Source: Rhodamnia argentea (lineage: Eukaryota; Streptophyta; Magnoliopsida; Myrtales; Myrtaceae). Taken from it: a stretch of DNA of 64,000 nt. The translations under genes and the position numbers were made by a program. Below the pieces are notes generated by a model that saw nothing but the letters and a program-made list of their open reading frames with translations, searched no databases and had not been told where the DNA came from. The stretch is from assembly GCF_020921035.1 (NCBI RefSeq), contig NC_063154.1, positions 4,216,001-4,280,000 on the forward strand. Direction: 5' to 3'. Positions 25,322 to 36,528 of the stretch are shown here, piece by piece. Position 1 is the first letter of the stretch, and each line of letters begins with the position of its first letter.

Positions 25322-27255
25322 AATTTGCAGAGAGTGAGGTCATGGCTTTGCTTGGATTCCGAAGGACTACACCCTCTTGGAGGTGCTTCCGGAATCCTTC
25401 TTCCTTGAAGGTACGTCTTTGTGCTTTTGATCTAGCTAAGTAGATGTGGAAGTAGAAGCAGCATCTGGTTTTTCGAATTGAGCGTTGGGTTGGCGAAGTC
25501 CTCTGTTCCGTGGTGTTCTTGGTATAGTCAGGCTCAGGATACTTCTTGGTATTTTGGTAGAATGATGTTGGAGCTAGAGATTTGTATGCTTGGCGCATCG
25601 AAACAAAGTAGTTTATGATGATAAAGGGGTATGGAGTAGTTTATGCCTTGTGGGTTTCGCAATTGCAATTTTGTTTTGCTAAGGACTAGGTGATTTTGAT
25701 CCCTTCATGCTGCGGATGGTTTCGGTTTCAAACTTCAGAAAGATACAGAGTCCATAGCATGTCGAGCTACTTGGTGCTGCCTCATGCATACTGTAGTCAA
25801 GCTCATGTTAGGTTTTCTCTGATCTTTTGCTCTTGTGGGGGTGTGATCTAAAGCTGACTTGGTTGTAATCTTTGCATTCAATAAGTCACTGTTGAAGATG
25901 AGCATCTATATTAACAGTTAAGCGAGAGGATATGGTTATTCGAGGTGATGAATTATTATAGGCAATCCTGAAGCATTTTCTCGCCTGCCAATGTTGGTAT
26001 GGTTATTTTTGGCCTAACAAATATGTAGTTATGAGAGTTCCGCCTGGAGAAGGAAGTTCAATGAATGGTATGAAAATCCACAGAAATTACAAGTTGTCAG
26101 ATTGTGGAAAAACTATGCAAGAAGTTCTCTTTTACCTGGCTTTCCGTCTCAACTCTTTTGCGCAACTTCCCTAGATTGGTATCCCCAATTCCGTCTCACA
26201 TGCATACATATAGCACTGCTAGGGTCCATCTTATTGTTTTGTGATTCTTTCTGAGCTGTATCATAAGATAATCTCATGTGTAGTATGGTCTGAGTCCATC
26301 GCTAACGGCCCATATTCATCGTTCACGGTGACCATCTTCTTCTCCATGCATTCTTGCACAGAGACACATGGTTTTGCACGGTTAGGCTTCTTCTTAAATC
26401 TTGCTTTGGTTCATTTTCAGGGGTCTTGCCAGAAAATTAGTCTGGTAAAACATTCTTGGATAGTGGCTGATATGAGTGGGTGGAAAAAGGGAAATTTGCT
26501 AGAGAAAAGATGCTTGTGGAGGACATTTCGGAGATGAAATACGATGTGTCCTTTGTAATTCAAAAAAGGGGAAAGCCTAGTTCCTTCTCATATATATGAT
26601 ATCGTTTGTGGTTTTTCATCGTTAACTTTAGCTCGCAGATGACGATATAGAATGAGAAAAAATTCTTTGTTAAGCTATTGTCACCCATCTGAATTTGTAC
26701 ACATTGTGATAACAGAGCAATCTGCCGGATAATGTGAAGCAAAGAAAAGAGTTGAAATCTTCAAATTCGAAAGCACTTGAGACAGACTACATGTTTGCTT
26801 TAGACTTCTTATGACTTGTGAGAAAAGCAATTTCTGCCGTCTATCCTCTTGAAACCCTATCTTCTGGATGAAAGCTCATTGCTCGCGTAAAGGGATTTCT
26901 TGATGCCGAAGGCTCCGGTAAGGTCGAGTGATTATGTATTGATTTCACAGCTTGGTGGGGGTGGTTTTCGACCATGGAGTGGATGCAAAAAGCATTTAAC
27001 AGTACTATTATGCCATGGAATTTGAATAGGAGTGCAACAATAATCTGTTATTGGGATAATTTCCTTGCCATAACCAAACAAAAAAGGGTGTCCGTCTATG
27101 TGCTAACGATGATCACAATCCTTCAAAGTGATTCTTACATTCTTAGGTCGTGCCTTACTGCTTTCCAGTCTGCAAAGAATCAAATGTACCTCAATTAAAT
27201 TGAGGGGACTGAACCAAAATTAATAGATTGTCGTAAGACAAAGGAAATGAGTATA
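25322..27255. other. Downstream of U11/U12-31K; convergent intergenic region
   Basis: Contains the 3'UTR of the plus-strand gene and the 3' flank of the minus-strand DUF3783-like gene. Open frames are short and overlap on both strands. I saw no protein domain, tRNA or clear transposon end. Confidence 0.5.
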
Positions 27256-29915
27256 TCAACTTACAAGCATTTCATGATCTCCCATTATTTCTTCTATCAA
27301 TTCCTGCACTGGTTTATTGGCGCTGTTGGGAACAAGAGCTGCGAACACAGCCGGTTCCAGTCCTGCAAGAACCAACCACAGTGCATTTGGTAACATGTAA
27401 TGTCATGAATGAGGATAAACAAAATATGCAGATTCTTACACTCGCCTGACCAAATTTAAGTAATCGGCTCGGTCTCTAAAGACAGTTTCCTAGCTGATCT
27501 ACAATGAGTAGAGTCGAGTCGCAGACAAAAGTACAAGGATTTCCAACGCAAACAGTTCTAACCAAACAGCCCCCCAGACGAAGAAAAATGAAGCTGTACC
27601 AGTTTCGGGAAAGGCATCAATGAACATCATCATCTCCTCTCCGCTGAGACCCGACAAGAAGCAGATTCGCAGCACATTCTTTGCAATCTGGAAAAAAAAT
27701 GACGCATCACAGTGAAAATAATAGAATATGGCAACTTAAAGAAAATGGTTCGACCACTAATGTGGACGGAATTCCATGTATCAACCTTGATTGCCTTGAA
27801 ATCAGGCTGTCTTGTATGCACCGCTTCCCAAAGGGAACGGCTGACCATATTCTCAGTGCAGTACACAATCTGCAAGACCAAGGGCAGGGATCGATCGGTC
27901 AAGGCATATAAAACCTGTTGACATTACCTTGCTTTGTTGCAAATGTCAAATTATGTTCTTTCAACATCAATAAAGGAAAAACTTCATAGATACAGCGGAT
28001 CGCTTTTGTTGAAAAATTGGTTAAAAGCAAGGACAATAGATGCAGAGTATGAAATCATTCGACAGTGGCACACAATATTTGTGAAAACGTTGTCCCTGCA
28101 TAGGTGGAATTCCAAGTCTACACTCACTTTTGTCATTGCATTTTAAAGCAGTGCTGCGAACAATTTACCTTAATTTTACATGGTAGGGAATCTAGGGATA
28201 CAAGAACAGAAGTTAGATACCTGTAGAAATTCGCCGTCCATCTCTTTCAGAAGTTGTTGGATCTGTAATTGCAGAACCGCAAAAGAAAAGTCACTTTAGA
28301 ACACGGACTAAAGACGGTAGATGATATTAAAACCAAAGAACTTCTGAAAACGAGTTTCAACCTCCTCTACAAAAGAATAAGGGTCAACTAGACATAAAGA
28401 GTCAATCACAGCAATTCATACCTTTCCCGCCTCCTCTGCATCAAAGCCTACTAGCAACAAAGCCTGCAAGATTCAAACTTCTTGAAACATAAAGGTAATC
28501 TCATTGCTGGAGACGACTAGACATGTTCATCAAGTTTCAAAGTAAGAATCAGTGATTCTGTGCATTCAATCGTAGAATTTTACAGTTTTGCTGTATGAAA
28601 TAGTTAGGTGCTAAGGAATTATGCAAATCAAATTCATGGTGGCTCGTGTAATGCTACCTTTAAATCAGGAATGCCGCGTGAGAATGTGTCGTGAAAAAGA
28701 ACTCGCTGTGGTGCAGAAAAACTAACCAGAACTTACAGGGGGGCCATATCTAGGATCTTCAGCATTCAATGGAACGAATTTCGAATCTTCGACCAACTTG
28801 CTTGGAACTCCTGTAAAAACAAAGCAAATCAACGTGAAGAGGCAATGCTCGTATTAGAGACCGAGAAAGCACAAAACTTGTCGTCGGGAATGGTTTTTTC
28901 TTGGATCTTATCCCAGCAGTAGCAGTTGATGCCACACGACGCAACATACTAGTTAAAAGCAATTATTCGGAATCCACTGCTTAGCCTCGATTTCAAAGAA
29001 TGGGGCTGACTTCTCTCTCTACTCATATGAGGTCGTACAGTCCCCTTGTGTTCGCTGGCCCGCGCTTCAATTATTTACTTTATTTTATTTGAAATTTTCC
29101 TAAACCAAGTTTATAAGGCACAAAAGAACTAGGATTGACACTCTTTCTGTTTCATTTTATGAAGAGCTAGTTAGTAGGAACCTTCAATCACCGAGAGAAG
29201 ATAATCGAAGAAGATGCATTGACTAAACCATCATCTTGTGCTCACTCAGTATAGGCGGCACAATGGCTGATCATAACTCTCATCTCCTAAGCAGGAGATC
29301 GGAGGTTTGAGTCCTGTCATCGGTTTCTGTTCCCTTGAACAGGTGAGAAACTGGCTGATTATAATGGTTACGCAAAGGACCACGATCATGCAGTCCATGT
29401 CCTCAAAGATCCAATCTTTTAAGCTCAACCTCAAATGATCTCAAACGGAGCAATCAAGCATCGCGGCTACGAATCACAGCGATATCGCACCTCAGGTTCT
29501 CTAGCAAATCGTAGCACAGACAGTCTAGGAGCACAGCAAAAACATGGAAAGGATAATGACCAACCACGGCAAATTGCTCGATGAGAAACAACAGAACCGA
29601 ATTCTACCCCGATCAGGAGAAAAATTTTCAGAGGCCACAGCGACATACGAGAGCTACCGAGGAAGAAAACGAACAGATAAGCAAATGGGTTTAGAGCGGG
29701 CAAGGCCATCCTGGATAAAGAGACGAACCTTCAGCAGACGCTCCCGGGATACCCTTCTGGGGCTTCAAAACACGACGCTTCTGTGAAGAAGCAAGCGCGG
29801 GGGAGAGCTGGGAATGGAGAGAAGGTGAAGGTGGAAGCGAAGACAGCAAAGGAAGCGAATTGTTGGAGAGAAGAGGAGGGTTTAGAGAGAGAGCGAGAGC
29901 AGACGCCATCGCCAC
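27256..29915 (-). CDS. Small chloroplast-targeted protein with DUF3783-like domain
   Basis: Seven minus-strand exons: 29915-29729, 28810-28737, 28463-28422, 28262-28221, 27869-27786, 27687-27600, 27362-27256; phases agree and give 207 residues. Residues 1 to about 60 (MAMASALALSLNPPLL..., Ser/Leu/Pro-rich, no acidic residues in the first 40) look like a plastid transit peptide. The mature part starts VPSKLVEDSKFVPLN, then ALLLVGFDAEEAGK and IQQLLKEMDGEFLQ and IVYCTENM, then SRSLWEAVHTRQPDFKA. This is the pattern I associate with DUF3783 (PF12646), a family without established function; I place it from memory, so the family name is less sure than the gene model. The stop at 27256 overlaps a perfect donor (CTT then GTAAGT), so a further exon or intron retention is possible. 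Intron 1 is 0.9 kb. Confidence 0.7.
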
Positions 29916-31339
29916 TCAATCCTCTTCCTTCGCCATCTCCCTTCCCTTTATCTTCTCTTGATTGGTTACACGAGGACTGTGGCCGGCGACGAGCGTTGGG
30001 AGCAACCCACGTTTTAGGCGTTATCACAACAGTCTTATCGCCCAGTGTCCGATTTAAATTTTAACTACCCTGTACCAAGATGCTAATGTTCAGACAATCT
30101 ATGCGGACGATATATATCACAGCACATATAAACAACGCAACATCAACCATTTCAAAGTTCGCTAGTCATGTAAGTCGAATTTGTACCCGTTCTCCATTTT
30201 GAGAGGAAAAATCATCAGTATAACTAATATAAGTACGTTCTTTTTTGAGGAAAACCTGATTAGTGGGTGACAGTTTGCTAGCCCAGCAACACAATCATCA
30301 TCAGACAATGCCTACGATGATCCCCTCCATAGTACTTTCAATTTTGCTTTCACGGGGGACTTTGTTGTCGGGTCTCTTCCCCGGCTTCTTTTTCTACAAG
30401 AGCTCCTCTTCCTCACCGACCAGGGTATGAGCCTCTGTATCTGAAAGCAGTTATATAAAGTATTGTTGCTGTTTCCTTTGCCACCGGCTTCTTTCGGTCC
30501 TTAGGTCCATCAAGAGGCTAAATTCTGTCTTTCCAGCTTAAACGGACTCCTTCAGCTCTTTACCGTATCCTCTCCTCACGCTGATTCAATAGAAGCAAGG
30601 TCGTGGACAGGAGTTGAAAGATGTCAAAGCTCAAAGTCACTGGTTGCCGACACACGCTATTGTATTTCTTCCTACTCTCGAGTGACTAGCTTTCCTCTCG
30701 AGCATACTAACGAGAAGTCGGTTCTTCCCGCTGTAGGTCAATGCGGAAACATTTGATTCGATTGAATTTCGCACAATTGTTTCATCCCGTTGAGTGCACT
30801 GCTTGAGTGTGCCTTGTTGGATCCACCCTCTCACTCCCCATGAATTCTATTCCAAGGAAACGGGCCTTCTATTTGGTCCCGGTTTTAACACTCCATGCCA
30901 CAAATGACAATTACATGCCGTGGGCGACAGTGCTCTTAGATCCTGTTTCACTAGGACCACAGAATCCAGAGAACAAGATAACCAAAACACGATGATCTTA
31001 TGCACCCGTCGGGTAAGAGAGGCTGAGGGCGATGCTACTAGAGCACGTAAAAGGAATCCCCAAGCCAATGATCACATCAAATTACTAAAAAGCAAAAGAA
31101 CTCGACGCACATATACCTTTCTTTATCTTCGCTTTAAAACATGTGACAAAGGATCCAGTTTTAGTTTTATCGAAGTGCCCTGTCAGATTAACAGAACCAT
31201 CTCAATAACCGACAATGTACCATACCATCTTACGTCGGAAGTCCTCTAAAGAGTCTGACAGCACAACATATGAAGAGGAGATATTTACAACCACATAAAA
31301 TTCTTTAAGTTTTTCCCATGAGATGCGCAAGCGATGGAA
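29916..31339. other. Intergenic region between the DUF3783-like gene and SCPL49-like gene
   Basis: 29916-30060 is the leader and promoter of the minus-strand gene to the left. The rest (about 1.2 kb) lies beyond the 3' end of the carboxypeptidase gene; its open frames are short, overlap on both strands and show no known motif. Confidence 0.5.
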
Positions 31340-31526
31340 TCACATCTCAGCCACCAAGTTCTCCGTCTCAGCTCCAGTTTTAGAGAGTTGACCTTGAGTC
31401 CACCTTTTCAGCATCTCCAGTGAAGCCTTGGGCTGGTCCATTGGAACCATGTGACCCGCATCATGCACCTAGTGTCAATTAGATCATGCAGCTTAGAATG
31501 GCCAAAATTATTCCCTTTGACATTTA

Positions 31527-31574
<48 letters not shown>

Positions 31575-34500
31575 TGAGGAAACTCAGAGGGCCATGGCTC
31601 TTCAAAACTCCGGCTTCTGATCCATCAACTTCGAAGGAAACTTCAGGAGAGTCCACAAACTTCTTCTGACCAGACCATTCCATAGCATGAACCCATCTTG
31701 AATTACCTGATCATAGAAATACAATAAGCACCATCAGATGTTTAAAATGATTTGGCTTGACATACCACCGGAAGTAATTAGAGATAACTCACCAAGCCAG
31801 TTGCAGATCAAATCATATTCTCCAGCATAGACTAGCAATTCAACTCCATCCTCGAGAAGAGTAGGAATCCCTACTTCCAGATTCCTCATCCAGTCCACCA
31901 ACATGGCCTGATAAACGGTCGGGCTACATGATACAAAATCTATCTCCCCAACTCCAAGTGCATCCCTGACAGGTTTCTGGTTCAAGAACTTTTCCATGTT
32001 GGAGAAGTCATAGCATAGGCTCCCTTCACACTTCTTTCTGATGTCATAATACTGCAATGGACCAAACATAATCATCAAATATGACATTATTCGCCGATAC
32101 CTTCCTCTACTCTGCATGCTTGCAAAAGGTTTAAAGTTGCTTTCAACTGTATTGTTCCATAGCCTCCCGTTTATGAAGATGAAAAAGGGGAAAGTGCAAA
32201 CTCAATTCTTCAATAAACAGTTATATCAGATAATGGAACAAGAAAAAAGTCCAGAACTATGACCTCTTAATTTAACAAAAAAGAAAAAATACTTAGATCT
32301 ATCAAGATTGGATTTCCAAATGTCAACTGTCAACATGCTAAGGGATCTAAACAGGAGAGAACAAATGGAAACAGCAAAGGAAAGCATACCCTAATTCACC
32401 ACCAAAATGCCTGAAAAAACACAAGGTGATAAACTTACGTTGGCGTCACCAGCAAGTGCCATGATGCTGCTGAATATAGTGTTGCAAAGAAAATATGAAG
32501 CCATGCACGAGACTGTACCATCAGTACCTGAAAGTAGTATATTGACACAAGGAAACTTCATTATGTGCATTAGAAAAGTAATGGCAGCAGAAAAAGAGAG
32601 AAGCCAATATTCATTAAGCAATTATAGATCAAACTCGTCCAAAAAAAACTAAAATGGTAGCTAGGGAAGCAGAAGAATGGATACTGGAAAGGAGAATTTC
32701 CTGACAAGATCAGGGTAGTTACCACAAAGCTTTATAGCCATTTCGCACACTGGAACAATCTTGTTGATACGGTCATACTGAGATTTCTTAATAATCCCCA
32801 TGTCCAACGCATAATCCGTGTAAGCTTTGTACTGAATTGCAGGATCGGTAAGGCCATTGCCAATAGCAAATCCCTGTTTTAACATTTTGGTTTTAGTTTT
32901 ATGAAAATTTTAATCAATCACTACAATGATGTGCAAATTGAAGTTGGCGGACCTACCTTTAGGTTTATATAAATTCCTTCTTTAGCTTTGTTTCCTTGAT
33001 GAACACGAGCAGCAAAAGCAGGTATATAGTGACCAGCATATGATTCTCCGGTAATGTAGAAGTCATTCTTTGCAAACTGAGGGTGCTCCGCAAAGAAGGC
33101 CTAGAACAAGAGCTCTTCAAGTCAAAAGAATGCAAAAGTCTAAATGCTTTCAATTGAAGCCCCCTGTTTCTTTGTCAGGTGAAATGAAACAAAGAAAAGG
33201 GAACTGGTACTGTTTAAGTCAGACGAATGCTACAAATCTGTTCAAGATTGATATGTTTTCCGAAAAAGTCTGGCATCTAACGAGTCCACAGTACCAACGG
33301 CACCAGTAGAATAAAAGTCAAAAGAATTTACAGACCTGCAAGAAATCATATAAGTCGTCACTGACACCATCTTCATTGTGTCGGATGTCACGCTTGTCAG
33401 AGGTAAAACTGAAGCCAGTTCCAACTGGTTGATCAACATAGAGCAGGTTTGAAGCCTAAAAAGACATTGTCAAGATCATATTAATTGCTAAGGCTAGAAT
33501 AGAACAAGAGTGTAATAATGTAATACATTTAAAATCCTTCCCAAGTGGCAACTGTTTATGAAAACGAACATTAAAAAATACTCCTCAATACCTTGTCCCA
33601 ACCATATTCATTCCAAACAAGGGACATGTTGTTTGCAATGGCGAAGGGACCATTTTCATAGAACATAGCCAATTCACTACTACAACCCGGTCCTCCAGTC
33701 AGCCAGATAACAACAGGATCGTCCTTGTTGCTTCGTGATTCAAAGAAAAAGTAGAACATCCTACCAAAAACAAGAGACAAGATTAAGAACAAGTTTTAAA
33801 GCTAGATTTGAGACACCAAAAGCCAAGTTAGTTTGATGTGAGAAGTAATATGTGAATCATTGACAAATCTACTAGGTAGCAAATTCCCACATACTCAGGA
33901 TAACGAAAATAAACTGGAAGCAATGAGTGGCTAAGTGTAGCCGCGACCTATTTACTAACTGTCCTTCACTTCATTTGGTAAGTTACAATCCATCACCTCT
34001 CTAAATTATAAAGCAAATCCAAAACATCTTTCAATCTCAAACTTTTATACAAGGTTACAATAATAATAGTACATTACTAAGTAATGGGCGAAATGATAAG
34101 GTAGAAAAGTCTGCATAACCCTCAGATCCTAAATTTAAACCAATTTTCTTTAATCCCACAAAGGCTTTGATTTTCAAGTAAAAGTACAAAGACCACTACT
34201 ATCATTACACCAAAATATACCACACATGTCGCAGCAAAATAAGAAATCTGAAAATGAGCTACTAGTATCACGCAGACGGAACAGCACGTTGCAACTACAC
34301 AGAAAGTTAAGTATCCATAAAATTTCTGCAAATTTCACAAACACGACATGCAATAGTTAAGCCATCACATAACTAGCGATCCCAAATTACAAGACTTGGC
34401 CTTCTGATATCATGACATTACATGAGCTTAATAGACCCCAAACATCAGACAAAAATCTATAGTCCAAGACAGTCAAGTGAGAGATTAAGCTGATCCCACA

Positions 34501-34893
34501 TCAAACCGGAAACAAAGAAACCTTCAAAGGAAGGGAAAAAAAAAAACATGAGAATTACCTCGCGTCATGCGAATGCTCGAGCTTATAGTACCCGGCATGG
34601 TGACCCAAATCCTCGACGGAAACCCCCGACTCCAGCCCCAAATTAGGGAACCTGAACCGCTTCTCGACGATGCGCTTCGCGCCGAGCGAACCGGAAACCC
34701 TACGGTCGACGACGACGTTGACGTCCTTCTTGGGGAACAAATTGAGCTGCCTGATCAGCTTCTCGGCGTGGACAGAGGGGAAACTCGACTGCGCGAGGCG
34801 GAGGTCGCCCACGTCCGTCGCGGAGGCGGACGGAGACGCGAGCAGGAGGGCGAGGACCAGAGAAACGAGCTTCAGTCGCTCCATTTCCTTCAC
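31340..34893 (-). CDS. SCPL49: Serine carboxypeptidase-like protein, SCPL48/49 type
   Basis: Secreted or vacuolar S10-family serine carboxypeptidase, removing C-terminal amino acids. Minus-strand exons: 34893-34559, 33760-33592, 33455-33336, 33100-32957, 32873-32723, 32527-32439, 32051-31793, 31706-31573, 31468-31340; 509 residues, normal for this clade. The N-terminus has a signal peptide ([19 protein letters not shown]). Oxyanion-hole motif [10 protein letters not shown] follows. The catalytic triad is intact: Ser about 228 in [10 protein letters not shown], Asp about 416 in [16 protein letters not shown], His about 473 in [13 protein letters not shown]. An in-frame Met three residues later (MERLKL) is an alternative start. 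Sequence type is that of yeast CPY-like SCPL48/49 rather than the acyltransferase clade. The symbol follows position next to U11/U12-31K, as in Arabidopsis. A GA microsatellite directly abuts the donor of exon 8. Confidence 0.93.
31531..31570. repeat. (GA)20 microsatellite touching a splice donor
   Basis: Forty bases of pure GA (CT on the coding strand) begin directly after the donor GT of exon 8 of the carboxypeptidase gene: the intron reads gtctctct... on the minus strand. Confidence 0.95.
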
Positions 34894-35054
34894 CGAGCCG
34901 CGATCGGTCCCCGCAGCGATGATGGGATTTCGGATCGCGAGGCTGCGAATTCCAAGGTCGTCGCCGCTGATCCTCTGCTCGAATCAAGATGAGATTGTCT
35001 TCCTCGGTTCCCGAAAGTTAGAATGGCAGTTGCGTTTCTTCGGGAGGGTTTGCG

Positions 35055-35062
35055 TCTTATAC
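35055..35062 (-). promoter_or_regulatory. TATA-like box of the carboxypeptidase gene
   Basis: GTATAAGA on the minus strand, about 160 bases upstream of the start codon; the leader between them is GC-rich. Confidence 0.4.
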
Positions 35063-36528
35063 GACGAGTTCGAAGAGGACGGGGTGTGAAGTGGAGGAGT
35101 GGTTGGTTAGGCTCTGGAACGGCGTCGCTTCGGTCTTAAACGGGGGAAGGTGGTGGAGTGAAGCTTTTTGGCGTTCGAGATATTTTCTTTTCTGAGCTTT
35201 TTTTCTCATTCGGTTTTCCTTTTATGGGGTGGGAATTGCGTGCGGAGAGGTGTACGTTTTCAACCGTGTGCACGCAAGCCTTGGCTGAGATCAGGCAACG
35301 GGTGATCCTGATTTTTTTAATCTTGACGGTTAGATCTATGCCCGGCTCGAGCTTTCTTTCCGGGTCAATTCATGACGGTTCGATTTATGCCCCGCCTTAA
35401 CTTTTTTTTTTTTTCGGGGTTGCTTTTTTTTAGGTACTAATTTGAGCGAATGGAGTAAAGCTGACTCGGAGCTGCCAACTCGCTCCAATTTTTCATGATC
35501 GAGTCGTTTTGTATCCCAAAAATGTCAATTTGAACGGTAATTCCAAGATGCAAACTAGGCGTTTCATTTCGGATAAGTGATTTCAGATTACAGGTCTTAA
35601 CTGACCCGATTAAAAATCTTCACATATTAATTAATCAGCCAGGGCGGTGGCTGAGGGTGACGCATCCTAAGGAAAAAAAGGACAGATTTTCGAGTATAGA
35701 AGTCTCCTTTTTGACAATTCTTGGCCACCAAGCAATCCCCATTGCATCATCCCTCGAGAAAAGAAGGTTAATCAGGACAAATTCAATTCAGAAGAAAGGT
35801 GGCGAAGCAACTTCGTCAAATGGGCACAGGGAGGGACATTAACTACCCCACGAATCACATGATGTCAATTCTGGTCATTAAGGCCTCTTGGATGACTGCA
35901 GCTCATCTGCTGATTGTGTTTCCATTCAAGCATACCGGCACGGGCAGCATATATTAAAAACTGATACTATGGAATGATTCCACCAGTTCATCTTCCCCCG
36001 AGGCTGAGTCTCAGGTTGGTCGACACCAAGCGTGACGAGCGAGTTCATTGCCCCTCAAGAAGTTACGAATGCGACGCGAGATAAACTGGTTCACGTCTTG
36101 CGTCTTGCGTCTTGCCTGCTGGGTTCCATCGTAAACAGGCACAGAAAATAATACCTACCCTCAGGCCACCCATTGATAAGAGCAACATATATACTGTAGG
36201 TGATTACAACCACTAGTACGATACAGGAAAGCCATCGTTCGGTGATCCACTGGCATTTGAGGCATAATTCCGGTATTATTCGGAAACATTCAGGATTAGA
36301 TGGTTAGAATGGAGCACTAACCTATGAATGTCTAGCATCTCAGACTAATGTCAGCAAAGAACCATGCGAAGTAATCGGTCGTCTAAGGAAATCCATGGCT
36401 TGATCTGATAACTCAATGGACAAATCACTCTTCGAGTTCCTTGACCTTGGTAATATTCCATCAATTCAGGGTATTGCCTCTCCAGATTGTCTCCATCATG
36501 TTACAGAATGACGAGAAAGATCCATGGT
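35063..36528. other. Intergenic region
   Basis: Promoter side of the carboxypeptidase gene on the left and 3' flank of the Gag1-clamp gene on the right. No convincing coding or RNA gene seen. Confidence 0.5.

Noticed and set aside
30637-30995. Short overlapping frames between the DUF3783-like and carboxypeptidase genes
   Set aside because: Open on both strands, under 70 codons, no motif and no splice-phase chain.
34567-35089. Two plus-strand frames of about 140 codons
   Set aside because: They lie opposite exon 1 and the leader of the carboxypeptidase gene, which is GC-rich; no family likeness.
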